Positions 25,745 to 34,728 of a DNA stretch of 64,000 nt are shown one piece after another (positions within the stretch are counted from its first letter, which is position 1; each line of letters opens with the position of its first letter). The notes under the pieces are model-generated. The model saw only the letters and a list, made by a program, of their open reading frames with translations, was not told where the DNA came from and did not search any database. The DNA is from UBA472 sp040768245 (GTDB taxonomy: Archaea > Thermoplasmatota > Thermoplasmata > Methanomassiliicoccales > UBA472). The stretch lies in assembly GCA_040768245.1 (NCBI GenBank), contig JAXGNA010000009.1:1-64000 (forward strand). Direction: 5' to 3'. Position numbers and translations under genes: made by a program.

Positions 25745-26644
25745 ATGGCTGACGGAGATTTGTTGGACATTGGGCAACTGAACCTCAAGAAGAACGATTA
25801 CAGCAGGCTGCTCTTCATCGTGGGCGTGGCCGGCCTGATACTTTGCGTGCTGGTAGGGGTCATCGACGCCATCGGGGGATTCGAGACCGGGCTGGACTGG
25901 ATAGACTGGCTGGCCATAGGGCTTATGGCCATGTGCGGGCCTTACGGATTCTACACGAGCTATCGGCACAAGAAGGTGCTGGAGATCGAGTCCCGGCTTC
26001 CGGACTTCCTCCGCGATGTGTCCGAGGGCGGGCGCTTCGGAATGACCCTGGCCGATTCGATCAAGGTGTCCTCCCGCGGCAGGTACGGAAGACTGACCCC
26101 GGAGATACAGAGGATGGCCTCCCAGATAGACTGGGGGGTGCCGGCCACAGATGCCATGAAGCTCTTCGTGGACCGCGTGGACACCCCGCTGGTGCGCCGC
26201 ATGACCACCATCGTCATCAAGGCCAATGAGGCCGGAGGCAACGTGGCGGACGTGCTGGACATGGTGGCGCACGATGCGCGCGAGACACTGCTGAACCGCA
26301 ACGAGAGGTCCATAGCCATGTCCACCTATACGGTGGTCATCTATGTGGCCTTCGCCGTGTTCCTAGCCACGATATTCATCCTGAACACCACATTCCTGCC
26401 CCAGATGGTCAAGGCCGGCACCTCCATCTCCGAGGGGGCGGAGGAGGTCGGGGGGAACATACCGGTGCAGGTGCAGGCGGACGTGGTCCCGCAGATCAAC
26501 CTGGTGTTCTACATCGCGGTGGTCATCCACGCCTTCGGCGACGGCATATTGGCAGGCGTATTGCAGGACGGCAGAATAGCTAACGGGTTCCGTCATTCCT
26601 TCATCATGCTGTTGATCGGACTGATCGGGCTCAGGTTTGTGTGA
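25745..26644 (+). CDS. Type IV pilus/secretion platform protein (TadC-like), copy 2
   Basis: This 299-residue protein has two N-terminal membrane segments (about 20-45 and 50-75), a T2SSF-like domain (SRLPDFLRDVSEGGRFGMTL to about 195) and C-terminal membrane segments near 195-220 and 250-295. It resembles TadC or the half-size FlaJ relative and should pair with the preceding protein. GAGGTG lies 5 nt upstream of the ATG. The second ATPase begins 6 nt after its stop. Confidence 0.85.
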   Translation: MADGDLLDIGQLNLKKNDYSRLLFIVGVAGLILCVLVGVIDAIGGFETGLDWIDWLAIGLMAMCGPYGFYTSYRHKKVLEIESRLPDFLRDVSEGGRFGMTLADSIKVSSRGRYGRLTPEIQRMASQIDWGVPATDAMKLFVDRVDTPLVRRMTTIVIKANEAGGNVADVLDMVAHDARETLLNRNERSIAMSTYTVVIYVAFAVFLATIFILNTTFLPQMVKAGTSISEGAEEVGGNIPVQVQADVVPQINLVFYIAVVIHAFGDGILAGVLQDGRIANGFRHSFIMLLIGLIGLRFV

Positions 26645-26650
26645 TGCGAT

Positions 26651-28366
26651 ATGACCATGAGCGACAATGAACCAATGAAGGACCTGGACCAGCTCATTGA
26701 GAAGGGCAATCTGCAGATCGAGAAGAGCAAGCGGATCACCCTGAAGGACCGCTATATGGAGATCGTGCACCACATGTCCAAGAGCCCGGTGCGGGTCATG
26801 GTGCCCTCCAGCAATAAGGACCAGCAGGAACTGGTGGGAAGGATCACCGAGGTCCCCAAGATCGCCGAGTCCTATGTGGACGAGGTGGAGATATCCCAGG
26901 TCCTGGAACCCTATTCGTACGTGAGGATCAAGTTCGACAACGTGGCCTCGGAATACCTCTACGAGGTCATCGAGCCGGCCCTGACCGAGGATGAGAGCAT
27001 ACTCCTGGAGATGCTGAAGAACAGCGTGGTCCTCACCATCAACCAGGCCGAAGGGCAGCTGGACCGGGAGAAGGAGAGCATCCTGCGCTCGGTCACCGAT
27101 GACCTGCTCAAGGCCGTGGGAGTCAACCTGACCATGGAGTCAAGGGAGCGCATCCATTACTACCTGCGCCGCGACTTCATAGGTTACGGCGCCATCGACG
27201 TCATGATGATCGACCCCAACGTGGAGGACTGCTCCTGCGACGGGGTGCGCATCCCGCTCTACATATTCCATCGTAAGTACGGATCGATCAAGTCCAACGT
27301 CCGATTCGAATCGGACGAGGAGCTGGATTCCTTCGTGGTCTGGCTGGCGCAGCGCTGCGGCAAGCACATCTCGGTGGCCGAGCCCCTGCTGGACGCCACG
27401 ATCCCCGACGGGTCAAGGCTGAACGCCACCCTCGGCAAGCATGTGACCAAGAGGGGCTCATCGTTCACCATCAGGCGTTTCAAGGACAACCCCTTCACCC
27501 CGGTGGACCTGCTGCGCTTCAAGACCATGAGCACGGAGATGATGGCCTACCTCTGGATCTCCACGGAGTTCGGCAATTCCATGCTGGTCTGCGGAGGGAC
27601 CGCCAGCGGCAAGACCACCACCCTGAACGCCATCCTGCTCTTCATACCGCCTCAGATGAAGATCATCAGCATCGAGGACACCAGGGAGCTGAACCTCCCG
27701 CACGAGAACTGGATCCCAGGGCTCACCAGGGAATCGTTCGGAGGCCGCAAGAACGCCTCCGCCGGCTCGGTGGACATGTACGATCTTCTGACGGCCGCTC
27801 TTAGGCAGCGCCCCCAGTACCTGATGGTCGGCGAGGTCCGCGGAAAGGAGGCGTATGTGGTGTTCCAGGCCATGGCCACCGGAACCATATCCTATTCCAC
27901 CTTCCATGCCGAGGACGTCCAGGCCATGGTGCACAGGATGGAGAACGACCCCATCAACCTGCCCCGGGCGCTGATAACCGCCCTGGACATCGTCATGCTG
28001 CAGGCGCAGGTCAAGGTGGGCACCAAGATGACCAGGCGCGTGAAGTCCCTCACGGAGATCGTGGGCATGGACCCGGAGACCGGCGAGCTGATCACCAACT
28101 CGGTGTTCACCTGGAACCCGGCGGACGATTCGTTCAACTACAGCGGTCATTCCTACATCTTCGAGAAGGTGCGCACGCTCAAGAACTGGTCCCCCAGGGA
28201 GATAGAGAGGGAGTGGAGGCGGCGGGTGGAGATACTGGAATACATGAAGAAGATCGAGGTGACCCATTACAGGCAGGTCGCCAGGATCATCTCCACCTAC
28301 TACAAGAACCCTGACAAGGTCATGAAGGACGTTCGCGAGACGATGAGCCAGGACCAGCGCCTCTAA
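26651..28366 (+). CDS. Type II/IV secretion (FlaI/TadA-like) ATPase, copy 2
   Basis: This 571-residue ATPase closely parallels copy 1, with Walker A CGGTASGKTTTL, SIEDTRELNLPHENW, Walker B LMVGEVRGKE and TFHAEDV. Shared N-domain text (SEYLYEVIEP in both) shows the two are duplicates rather than distant relatives. All catalytic residues are present in both. ATG starts at 26651 and 26657 are possible, without a strong Shine-Dalgarno. It ends the pilus operon and is followed by a hairpin. Confidence 0.92.
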   Translation: MTMSDNEPMKDLDQLIEKGNLQIEKSKRITLKDRYMEIVHHMSKSPVRVMVPSSNKDQQELVGRITEVPKIAESYVDEVEISQVLEPYSYVRIKFDNVASEYLYEVIEPALTEDESILLEMLKNSVVLTINQAEGQLDREKESILRSVTDDLLKAVGVNLTMESRERIHYYLRRDFIGYGAIDVMMIDPNVEDCSCDGVRIPLYIFHRKYGSIKSNVRFESDEELDSFVVWLAQRCGKHISVAEPLLDATIPDGSRLNATLGKHVTKRGSSFTIRRFKDNPFTPVDLLRFKTMSTEMMAYLWISTEFGNSMLVCGGTASGKTTTLNAILLFIPPQMKIISIEDTRELNLPHENWIPGLTRESFGGRKNASAGSVDMYDLLTAALRQRPQYLMVGEVRGKEAYVVFQAMATGTISYSTFHAEDVQAMVHRMENDPINLPRALITALDIVMLQAQVKVGTKMTRRVKSLTEIVGMDPETGELITNSVFTWNPADDSFNYSGHSYIFEKVRTLKNWSPREIEREWRRRVEILEYMKKIEVTHYRQVARIISTYYKNPDKVMKDVRETMSQDQRL

Positions 28367-28391
28367 TTTTTTTAACGGCCGCAAGGCCGTT
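28367..28391 (+). terminator. T-tract plus GCAA-loop hairpin after the pilus operon
   Basis: Directly after the stop lies a seven-T tract, then AACGGCC-GCAA-GGCCGTT (28374-28391), a perfect 7-bp stem closed by a GNRA tetraloop. It lies in the longest convergent gap of the window and fits transcript 3'-end formation. Confidence 0.6.
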
Positions 28392-28445
28392 CGGCCTCTT
28401 GTTCTCATTGAGCGGCAGATGATAGAAAAATAAAAGGATTAAAGG

Positions 28446-28462
28446 GTGGCCGGTCCGGCCAC
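28446..28462 (-). terminator. Hairpin and T-rich end after the giant surface-protein gene
   Basis: GTGGCCGG-T-CCGGCCAC is a perfect inverted repeat just past the minus-strand stop. On the minus strand it is followed by a T-rich run (28427-28445), as expected for an archaeal terminator. Confidence 0.55.
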
Positions 28463-28472
28463 ATTGAATGGT

Positions 28473-31400
28473 TTACTGGGGCTTGTCCCCGCCCTCGTCC
28501 GGCTTGCCAGCCTCCTCAGCTGGCTTCTGGGGCTCGGCCTCCTTGGGCTTCTCCTCGCTGGAGCGGCGCACTATGCGCCTGAAGGTGCCCTTCTTCTCCT
28601 TCTCCTCGGCCTTGGGTGCGGACTGCTCGGGCTTGGTCTGATCGAAGACCGTGCCGCAGCGGTTGCACACCTTGGCGTCGCGGGGGTTCAGGGTCCCGCA
28701 GGCGGGGCAGGGGAATACGCCGGACCTCCGGCTCATCTCCTCCTTTCGGAGCCACTCCTCGAAGGGCAGGTAGCTCGGCTCGGTCTGCAGCCACTCCTGG
28801 AACTTCTCCTCGGAGTACTTGCCGCCCAGGGCGGTCTTGGCCTGGCTGCGGAATCCTTCCACGTATTCCTCGTACTGCTTCCGCATGGCCTCGATGTATC
28901 CGGAGCCCTGCTCCCCTTCCAGCGGTTCGGTCATGAACTTCGCGCCGCAGTCAGGACAGCTCTCCGCCTTGGCAGGTATCCAGGCCCCGCACTCGCTGCA
29001 CTTGGCCGTATCGGCCTCGAATTCCACACCGCACTTCGGGCAGTGCTTGGACACCTCCGGTATAAGCGCACCGCAGTTGCCGCACTCCACCATGCGCCCG
29101 AGCCCCACCTTGTACAGGTATAGGGAGAACGCCACTATGACCGCGATTACTATGGCCACGATCAGCAGGTATACCCAGTTGGGTATGGACTGCGGGGTGA
29201 AGGGCGCCACGATGTTGATGTTGGCGTTGTTGGTGAAGTTGCCGTCCGTGCTGGTGACCGTAGCCCTCACCAACTGGTTGCCTTCCTTCCCGGAGGGGGT
29301 CTGCAGCACCGCATAGAAGTAGCCTTCAGTGTCGGTGGTCGTGGTCTGGAGGACGGTCAGCTGGAATCCCGAGCTGTCGGTCACCACCACGGTGACGGTC
29401 AGGCCCGCCAGAGGCGCTTCCTGATCGCCCTGCGTCACGCGCCCATCAACCAGTATGGCGTCGCCCGGGGCGTAGTTGGTCTTGGGCATGGATATGGAAA
29501 TGTCCGGATCCATTGCCGCGACCTCGAATGCCAGCTGCCTGACGTTGTCGGTCTGGTTGGCGTCCATGCCCACGTCGGCGATCATTACCAGCTGGTAATC
29601 AGCCTGGGACACGTTGACCCTCCAGGACACCGCGACCTGCGAGCTTCCACCGACCGCTATGTTGCGGTACTGCTGGAACAGCACGACCCGGTCATCGTCA
29701 TCATCGTCCAGATAGACACCCACCTTGATGTTGGTGGCGTCCACCAGGCCGACATTGCGCACGGTGAAGGCTATGTCTATCTTCTCCCCCCGGACACCGG
29801 ATGTCACGTTGACATTGTTCGATTTGACGGTCACATCGGTGACTGCCAGGTCAGGACGGTTGTCCCTGACCACAAAGTCCTGGGAGGCGCGGTTGTTGGC
29901 ATTCAGCGGTTCGTCTATCTCAATGACGTGGGTATATGTGTCATTGGTCCCGGGATTGACGACCGCCAGCATGGTGATCTCGTTGATATGCTCGAGATCC
30001 GACATGGTGCTGGGGTCCCAGTCCAGGGAGACCGAGGTCGTGGCCTGGGAAGCCAGGCTGGTCACGCCGACCACGCCGATGATGGTCTCGCCGTCCAGCC
30101 AGAACACCACGTTGAAGTTCAGGGCGGACGATTCACCGTCGTTGTATACCACGGCGACCACCGTAATATCGTCGTTCAGGTTGGCCTCGTTCTTGGAGAC
30201 GCCGTTGACCAGGAAGCCCACATCCACGGCGATGAGGTCGGGATAATCGGCCACGGTTACCGTCACGTCCGCTTCGTTGTTGGTAAGGTCTCCCTCATCG
30301 CTTGCGTTCGCCATGCTCACCTGGACGGTGATCGTGCGGCTACCGGCCAGGAGAGGGGTCCAGGAAACCGTGGCCTCCCGCTTCTGACCGGTCGGGATGT
30401 TGGAGATCGTATCGTTGCCGATGAACCCTTCGACGCTGTCGAAGAAGCTGACGGTGATGTCGCTCGCGGTCCGGTCGCCCAGGTTGGAAACCTGGGCGGT
30501 CACTATGACCTCGCGACCCCTCGCCGGTTCCGAACCGACGTCCACGTCATCGGCGACCACTGACAGGTCGGGCACGCCGAACACCTCGACCAGTGTGTAG
30601 TTGACGTTGTTGTCCTCGTCCAGCTCCGGGATCTCGTTCAGGGGGTCCACGGTCACGGTGAGGTTGTGCTCACCAAGCGGATAGGCAGCCACCCAGGTCA
30701 CTGTCACGTTGACGCTGGAAAGGGGTTCCAGAACCTCTATCACATAGTCCTTGATGATCACTGTCCCGGTCGCGCTCACGTCGGAGAACCTGACCACGAT
30801 GTCGTACGCAGCCACCACGCCTATGTTGTTGATGACTGTGGACAGATTCACCTCGCTGCCCCTCAGCGGGCTCAGGTCTGAGACATAGAAGGGCGGGTCG
30901 ATGTCCGGCTTGGCGTCCGGCAGGTCCATCCTGACGTATGCATCGCTCCTTACCAGGGCGCGAGTGGATACGTAGAGAACGCTGGCGATCGGGTTCTCGG
31001 ACGAGTCGTACCTGTTCCCATCGTACCAGTATGTTGCATTGAGCACGTAGTTGCCGGACAGCTGCGGACCGGAAGCGGTCACGATGGCGCTGAGAGCGCG
31101 CACATGCACCGTCCCGTTCACATCGGTCGTCCCGGTGAAGTACATGGACGACGGGAAGGCCCTGACCTCAACGTGGACGCCGGCCAGCGGATGGTCACCG
31201 GTCCCATCGAACACCTGGGCGACTATCCAGCTGTACAGGTGGATCACCGCGCCGTCCTTCGGGGACACCGGAGCCACACCGTTTATGGTGGAACCGGTCA
31301 GCTCGGCCACCGAGCTTCCCCCGAAATCGTTGATGGCGTAGTCAAAGGTGGTGTTGTAGGCCACCAGGGACACGCTGGATGTGGATGGTGCGCTCATGGG

Positions 31401-34400
31401 GCCCCTGACCCGGGATCCGTGCATGAACACCTGCGAATCGTCGTCCATTATCAGATTGACGTTCGACAGCAGAGTGGAGCTGTTCACGAACAGCCGGCCT
31501 TCGTCGAATATGTATACCTTGAGGCCGAAGTCGGCGTTCAGGGTGGCCTGCTCGAGCACCAGGGTACCTTGGTCCCGTACCACTATCTGGGTGATCGTCT
31601 GGTTGATGAGCATCATGACGTTCGTGCCCTTCAGGGTCAGATGACCGTTCCCCTCCACTATGATGTTGTGCTGCCACGAGAAGGACGGAGATACCATGGT
31701 GTACGTGGTGTCCACGACCCAGTCGCCGTTCTCGGCCACCAGGATGACCTCCAGGGAACTGGAGGCCATGTTGTTGGCGTAAGAGTACTCAGTTATGGCT
31801 CCGTTGTGGTTGACCCAGACATAGATGGAGTAGCTGCCGATCTGGGTTGGGGTCCACAGGAAGCTGGTGGAGTTGCTGCCTCCGGAGGGCAGGTCGATGC
31901 TGGTGTTGCCCTGCTTCTTGCCCCCCGCCATCGGATTTCCGATGTAGAACGCCACATCGACCCCGTTGGCCGCTTTCTTTCCCAGCACATTGCTCACGGT
32001 CACGTTGATGTACATGGGCTGGTTGGCGTAGCCTTGGGCCTGGGAGAAGGAGATCGAGCCACTGGTTATGGCCAGGTCGGGCAGGAACTCCAGCACCCTC
32101 ACTGACGGGGACAGTACATTGTTGGCCTCGTTCTCAGGCGATTCCAGGACCTGGTCCAGTGAATCCGCGGTGATCACGATGTTGTGCAGTCCGGCAGCGG
32201 TCAGTGCGCCACCCCATGCCACCACGATGTTGCGAGCTTCACCGGGCAGGAGGTTGTTGACGGTTATGTTGCCAAGGTAGCTTGTCTTGTTGCCAAGAAC
32301 GTCCCTGATGCTAATCACGAACTCGCTGGCGGTGGTGAGGCCATAATTGACGACCGTGAAGTTGATGTTGACATTATCGCCCTGGTATATGGTCTCTAGA
32401 TCGGTAGCGAAACCGATGACCGCGATATCCGGGAGCTGAAGCACCAGGTCGTCGATCACGAACTCCATCTCCTGGACCTGCGAGCCAAGGTCGGGATAGG
32501 CAGGGAATTCTGTGAACTTGGCGGCGGGGTTGAACACAACCGCCGTGGCGTTGACATAGGTCACCTGGATGCGGTAAGCGTCCATGGGCATCGAGTTGGG
32601 AGCCCAGTCACCGTTTATCACATCTGTCAGCAGCGGTAGGACCAGCAGTCCGGAATCGTTGGTTATGGCGAAATCGGTGGCGTTCCGTCCCAGATAGTCC
32701 AGTATGATCTGAGGGGGGACCGTGTTTTCGGTGTTGTTGTAATAGTAGGTAGCGGGTCCCTTGGGGTTTGCGGCGTTGACCACAGCGCCGGAAACCGGCA
32801 GGTCGTTGGTATCGACCACGTTGATATCGGCCCAACGGTAAATGTTGATGGTTGGATCGAACTCGACAGATAGCATAATTGAGTCGAAAGCCACAATTTG
32901 TGCATCTGGATTAGTAAATTCAACATTTAACAGAGTCAATTTATTTAGGTTATCTAATAAAACTGTAGATAACTCATACGAGGATGTTAGCTCAATTTCA
33001 GAATCTATAACAATGCTCGTGTTTCGAAGAGGTGTACCAGATATATTCCACTGGATAAAGTTAGCACTAGCATAGCCTGAATCGCACCTGCTTTCAACGA
33101 ATAGCTCTGCTGCGTTGATTTTTCCAGATAAATCACCTATACCAAAACCAAGAACATGTAGCACTCCAGACCCGATGACATTGTAGTATACGTTATCACT
33201 GGCCAATAAATCCCGAACACTTACCTCCGCAGTGGTGTCATCCACACCCTGCAGAGTCGGTTTGAAGTTGAGGGTCTTCCTGACGGTAACGAACGGTTCT
33301 GTTCCGTTCTCATCGAACTCGTCCTCGATCTCCACACCGTACAGATTGGCGACGGCCAGATCGGTGGCTACCAGCTTCCTGTACTCGGGCATGGTGTAGT
33401 TCAGGTTGTTCACGCCGATCATGGTGTTGACGGCGGTGAGCTCGCTGGTGCCGGCCAGCGTCACGTTGTGGTAGGCCGGCATGGTCAGAACGACCTCGAT
33501 CCAGACGCGGTCGATATACACATCCTCGGCGTTGTTGTTGGTGAAGGTTACCGTGAGCAGGGAGATGTCCAGAGAGGACATTGACAAGGACGTGAGGTCC
33601 TGGGAGACCACCCTGTCGGTATTGGTCAGGGCCGGTTCGTGACCCTCATACGTCTCGTACACCTGCATGTTGACCGCCTGGTCGGGCGTGGGGTCCAGGT
33701 ACTCGGTGTAGTAGAAGTGATCCGGGGTGCCGGTGGCGATGAAGTCATCGCTGGTGCGGTACTCGGCCATGAGCCTGACGCTCATCGCCTCTCCCTCGTC
33801 GAACACCAGCCCGCCGATGTCGAACCCGGAGATGGTCATCGACTCAAGGTTCCCTATGGTGGAGTAGCCGGAACCGCTGGTTGTCAGATTGGCGGCGTCG
33901 TTGTCAGGCACGGTCGTCTGGAGAGCGTCGGGGTTCCTCTCCAGGGTGAAGTCGACATCGACGGTGTTGTTGTAGGAGGTGGCGAAGGGATAAGCGTAAA
34001 CATCGTCCACGCTGGTCGGTTTCAGCGGGATGCCGCTCAGCGTTGAATCGTAAAGCTGAACGTCGCTTGATATCGCGGTCATCAGGGGCCCGTTGATCTG
34101 GGAATTCTTCGCGATGAACGAGGCGTCATCGATCAGCATCTTGCCCTGGAAGTCCAGGGTCGAACTTTCGGCCCTCAGGAGGCCGCCGTTCCTGACCAGG
34201 ACCCCCAGGGCGTTGTATGCCCCATACAGGAAGTTCTCGGTGGTCAGGTATGAATCGTTGAGCAGGATCAGGGCACCGCCGTCCTCAATGGTCAGGTGGT
34301 GAACCCGGGACACGGTGGCCGTTTGATAGGACAGGAAGTTCAGGACGCCGTCGTCCACTATGACCGTCCCGCCCGCGCCTATGGTGAGGTTCCCGTTCAG

Positions 34401-34601
34401 GTTCTGTACTCCGCTGATGTACCAGGTGTCGTTCACATAATCGGATCCGATGAAACGGTCTCCGTTGGCGTCCTCGGAGGGGGACAGCGCCTGACCGGCC
34501 TCCGGAACGGTGAATATCAATAGTCCGGCGAATGATGAAATTACCATGCACCAGACGATCAGCAAGCTCAATGCCTTTGATGCCCCGACTCCGATTTTCA
34601 T
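28473..34601 (-). CDS. Giant CARDB-repeat surface protein with cytoplasmic zinc-ribbon tail
   Basis: This 2042-residue protein has an N-terminal signal/hydrophobic segment (about 10-32), beta-helix-like stretches (about 60-180 and 985-1090), and at least six CARDB-type Ig repeats starting near residues 723, 840, 1235, 1343, 1453 and 1580, each opening with a PDL/PDI motif. A macroglobulin-like domain follows near 1700. One membrane span (about 1805-1830) is followed by a roughly 210-residue cytoplasmic tail with zinc ribbons CGNCG...CPKCG, CSECG...CPDCG and CPACG...CNRCG, ending in a basic segment FRRIVRRS and a charged tail. It is probably an adhesion or cell-surface sensor protein. AGGTGGG precedes the ATG. 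Confidence 0.85.
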   Translation of the reverse strand: MKIGVGASKALSLLIVWCMVISSFAGLLIFTVPEAGQALSPSEDANGDRFIGSDYVNDTWYISGVQNLNGNLTIGAGGTVIVDDGVLNFLSYQTATVSRVHHLTIEDGGALILLNDSYLTTENFLYGAYNALGVLVRNGGLLRAESSTLDFQGKMLIDDASFIAKNSQINGPLMTAISSDVQLYDSTLSGIPLKPTSVDDVYAYPFATSYNNTVDVDFTLERNPDALQTTVPDNDAANLTTSGSGYSTIGNLESMTISGFDIGGLVFDEGEAMSVRLMAEYRTSDDFIATGTPDHFYYTEYLDPTPDQAVNMQVYETYEGHEPALTNTDRVVSQDLTSLSMSSLDISLLTVTFTNNNAEDVYIDRVWIEVVLTMPAYHNVTLAGTSELTAVNTMIGVNNLNYTMPEYRKLVATDLAVANLYGVEIEDEFDENGTEPFVTVRKTLNFKPTLQGVDDTTAEVSVRDLLASDNVYYNVIGSGVLHVLGFGIGDLSGKINAAELFVESRCDSGYASANFIQWNISGTPLRNTSIVIDSEIELTSSYELSTVLLDNLNKLTLLNVEFTNPDAQIVAFDSIMLSVEFDPTINIYRWADINVVDTNDLPVSGAVVNAANPKGPATYYYNNTENTVPPQIILDYLGRNATDFAITNDSGLLVLPLLTDVINGDWAPNSMPMDAYRIQVTYVNATAVVFNPAAKFTEFPAYPDLGSQVQEMEFVIDDLVLQLPDIAVIGFATDLETIYQGDNVNINFTVVNYGLTTASEFVISIRDVLGNKTSYLGNITVNNLLPGEARNIVVAWGGALTAAGLHNIVITADSLDQVLESPENEANNVLSPSVRVLEFLPDLAITSGSISFSQAQGYANQPMYINVTVSNVLGKKAANGVDVAFYIGNPMAGGKKQGNTSIDLPSGGSNSTSFLWTPTQIGSYSIYVWVNHNGAITEYSYANNMASSSLEVILVAENGDWVVDTTYTMVSPSFSWQHNIIVEGNGHLTLKGTNVMMLINQTITQIVVRDQGTLVLEQATLNADFGLKVYIFDEGRLFVNSSTLLSNVNLIMDDDSQVFMHGSRVRGPMSAPSTSSVSLVAYNTTFDYAINDFGGSSVAELTGSTINGVAPVSPKDGAVIHLYSWIVAQVFDGTGDHPLAGVHVEVRAFPSSMYFTGTTDVNGTVHVRALSAIVTASGPQLSGNYVLNATYWYDGNRYDSSENPIASVLYVSTRALVRSDAYVRMDLPDAKPDIDPPFYVSDLSPLRGSEVNLSTVINNIGVVAAYDIVVRFSDVSATGTVIIKDYVIEVLEPLSSVNVTVTWVAAYPLGEHNLTVTVDPLNEIPELDEDNNVNYTLVEVFGVPDLSVVADDVDVGSEPARGREVIVTAQVSNLGDRTASDITVSFFDSVEGFIGNDTISNIPTGQKREATVSWTPLLAGSRTITVQVSMANASDEGDLTNNEADVTVTVADYPDLIAVDVGFLVNGVSKNEANLNDDITVVAVVYNDGESSALNFNVVFWLDGETIIGVVGVTSLASQATTSVSLDWDPSTMSDLEHINEITMLAVVNPGTNDTYTHVIEIDEPLNANNRASQDFVVRDNRPDLAVTDVTVKSNNVNVTSGVRGEKIDIAFTVRNVGLVDATNIKVGVYLDDDDDDRVVLFQQYRNIAVGGSSQVAVSWRVNVSQADYQLVMIADVGMDANQTDNVRQLAFEVAAMDPDISISMPKTNYAPGDAILVDGRVTQGDQEAPLAGLTVTVVVTDSSGFQLTVLQTTTTDTEGYFYAVLQTPSGKEGNQLVRATVTSTDGNFTNNANINIVAPFTPQSIPNWVYLLIVAIVIAVIVAFSLYLYKVGLGRMVECGNCGALIPEVSKHCPKCGVEFEADTAKCSECGAWIPAKAESCPDCGAKFMTEPLEGEQGSGYIEAMRKQYEEYVEGFRSQAKTALGGKYSEEKFQEWLQTEPSYLPFEEWLRKEEMSRRSGVFPCPACGTLNPRDAKVCNRCGTVFDQTKPEQSAPKAEEKEKKGTFRRIVRRSSEEKPKEAEPQKPAEEAGKPDEGGDKPQ
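32860..33230. other. AT-rich island inside the giant surface-protein gene
   Basis: Residues about 457-580 of the surface protein are encoded by clearly AT-rich DNA with AT-ending codons (runs such as AATTTGTGCATCTGG and TTATCTAATAAAACTG), against GC-rich codons on both sides. The frame is intact across it. This suggests a segment acquired by recombination. Confidence 0.7.
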
Positions 34602-34728
34602 TATCCCACCTAGTTGAAACTAATAATTACGCCAGGTAAAATAGAATGTTTTGATTATAAATAAATATGTTTAACTGAATGCTTTTCCACAGGTACGCTG
34701 GCTCGGGTGGGAAAAGAAAGGAGGAAGT
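34602..34728. promoter_or_regulatory. Promoter of the surface-protein gene and hairpin after the preceding gene
   Basis: ATATTTATTTATAATC on the minus strand (34656-34671) is a strong TATA-like element about 55-70 nt upstream of the surface-protein ATG. CTTTTCCAC and GTGGGAAAAG (34682-34716) can form a stem with one bulged base just past the stop of the coiled-coil gene, a possible terminator. Confidence 0.5.

Noticed and set aside
28473..34601. Long open frames on the plus strand across the surface-protein gene
   Set aside because: They lack family motifs, Shine-Dalgarno signals and promoters, and follow from codon bias of the real minus-strand gene.
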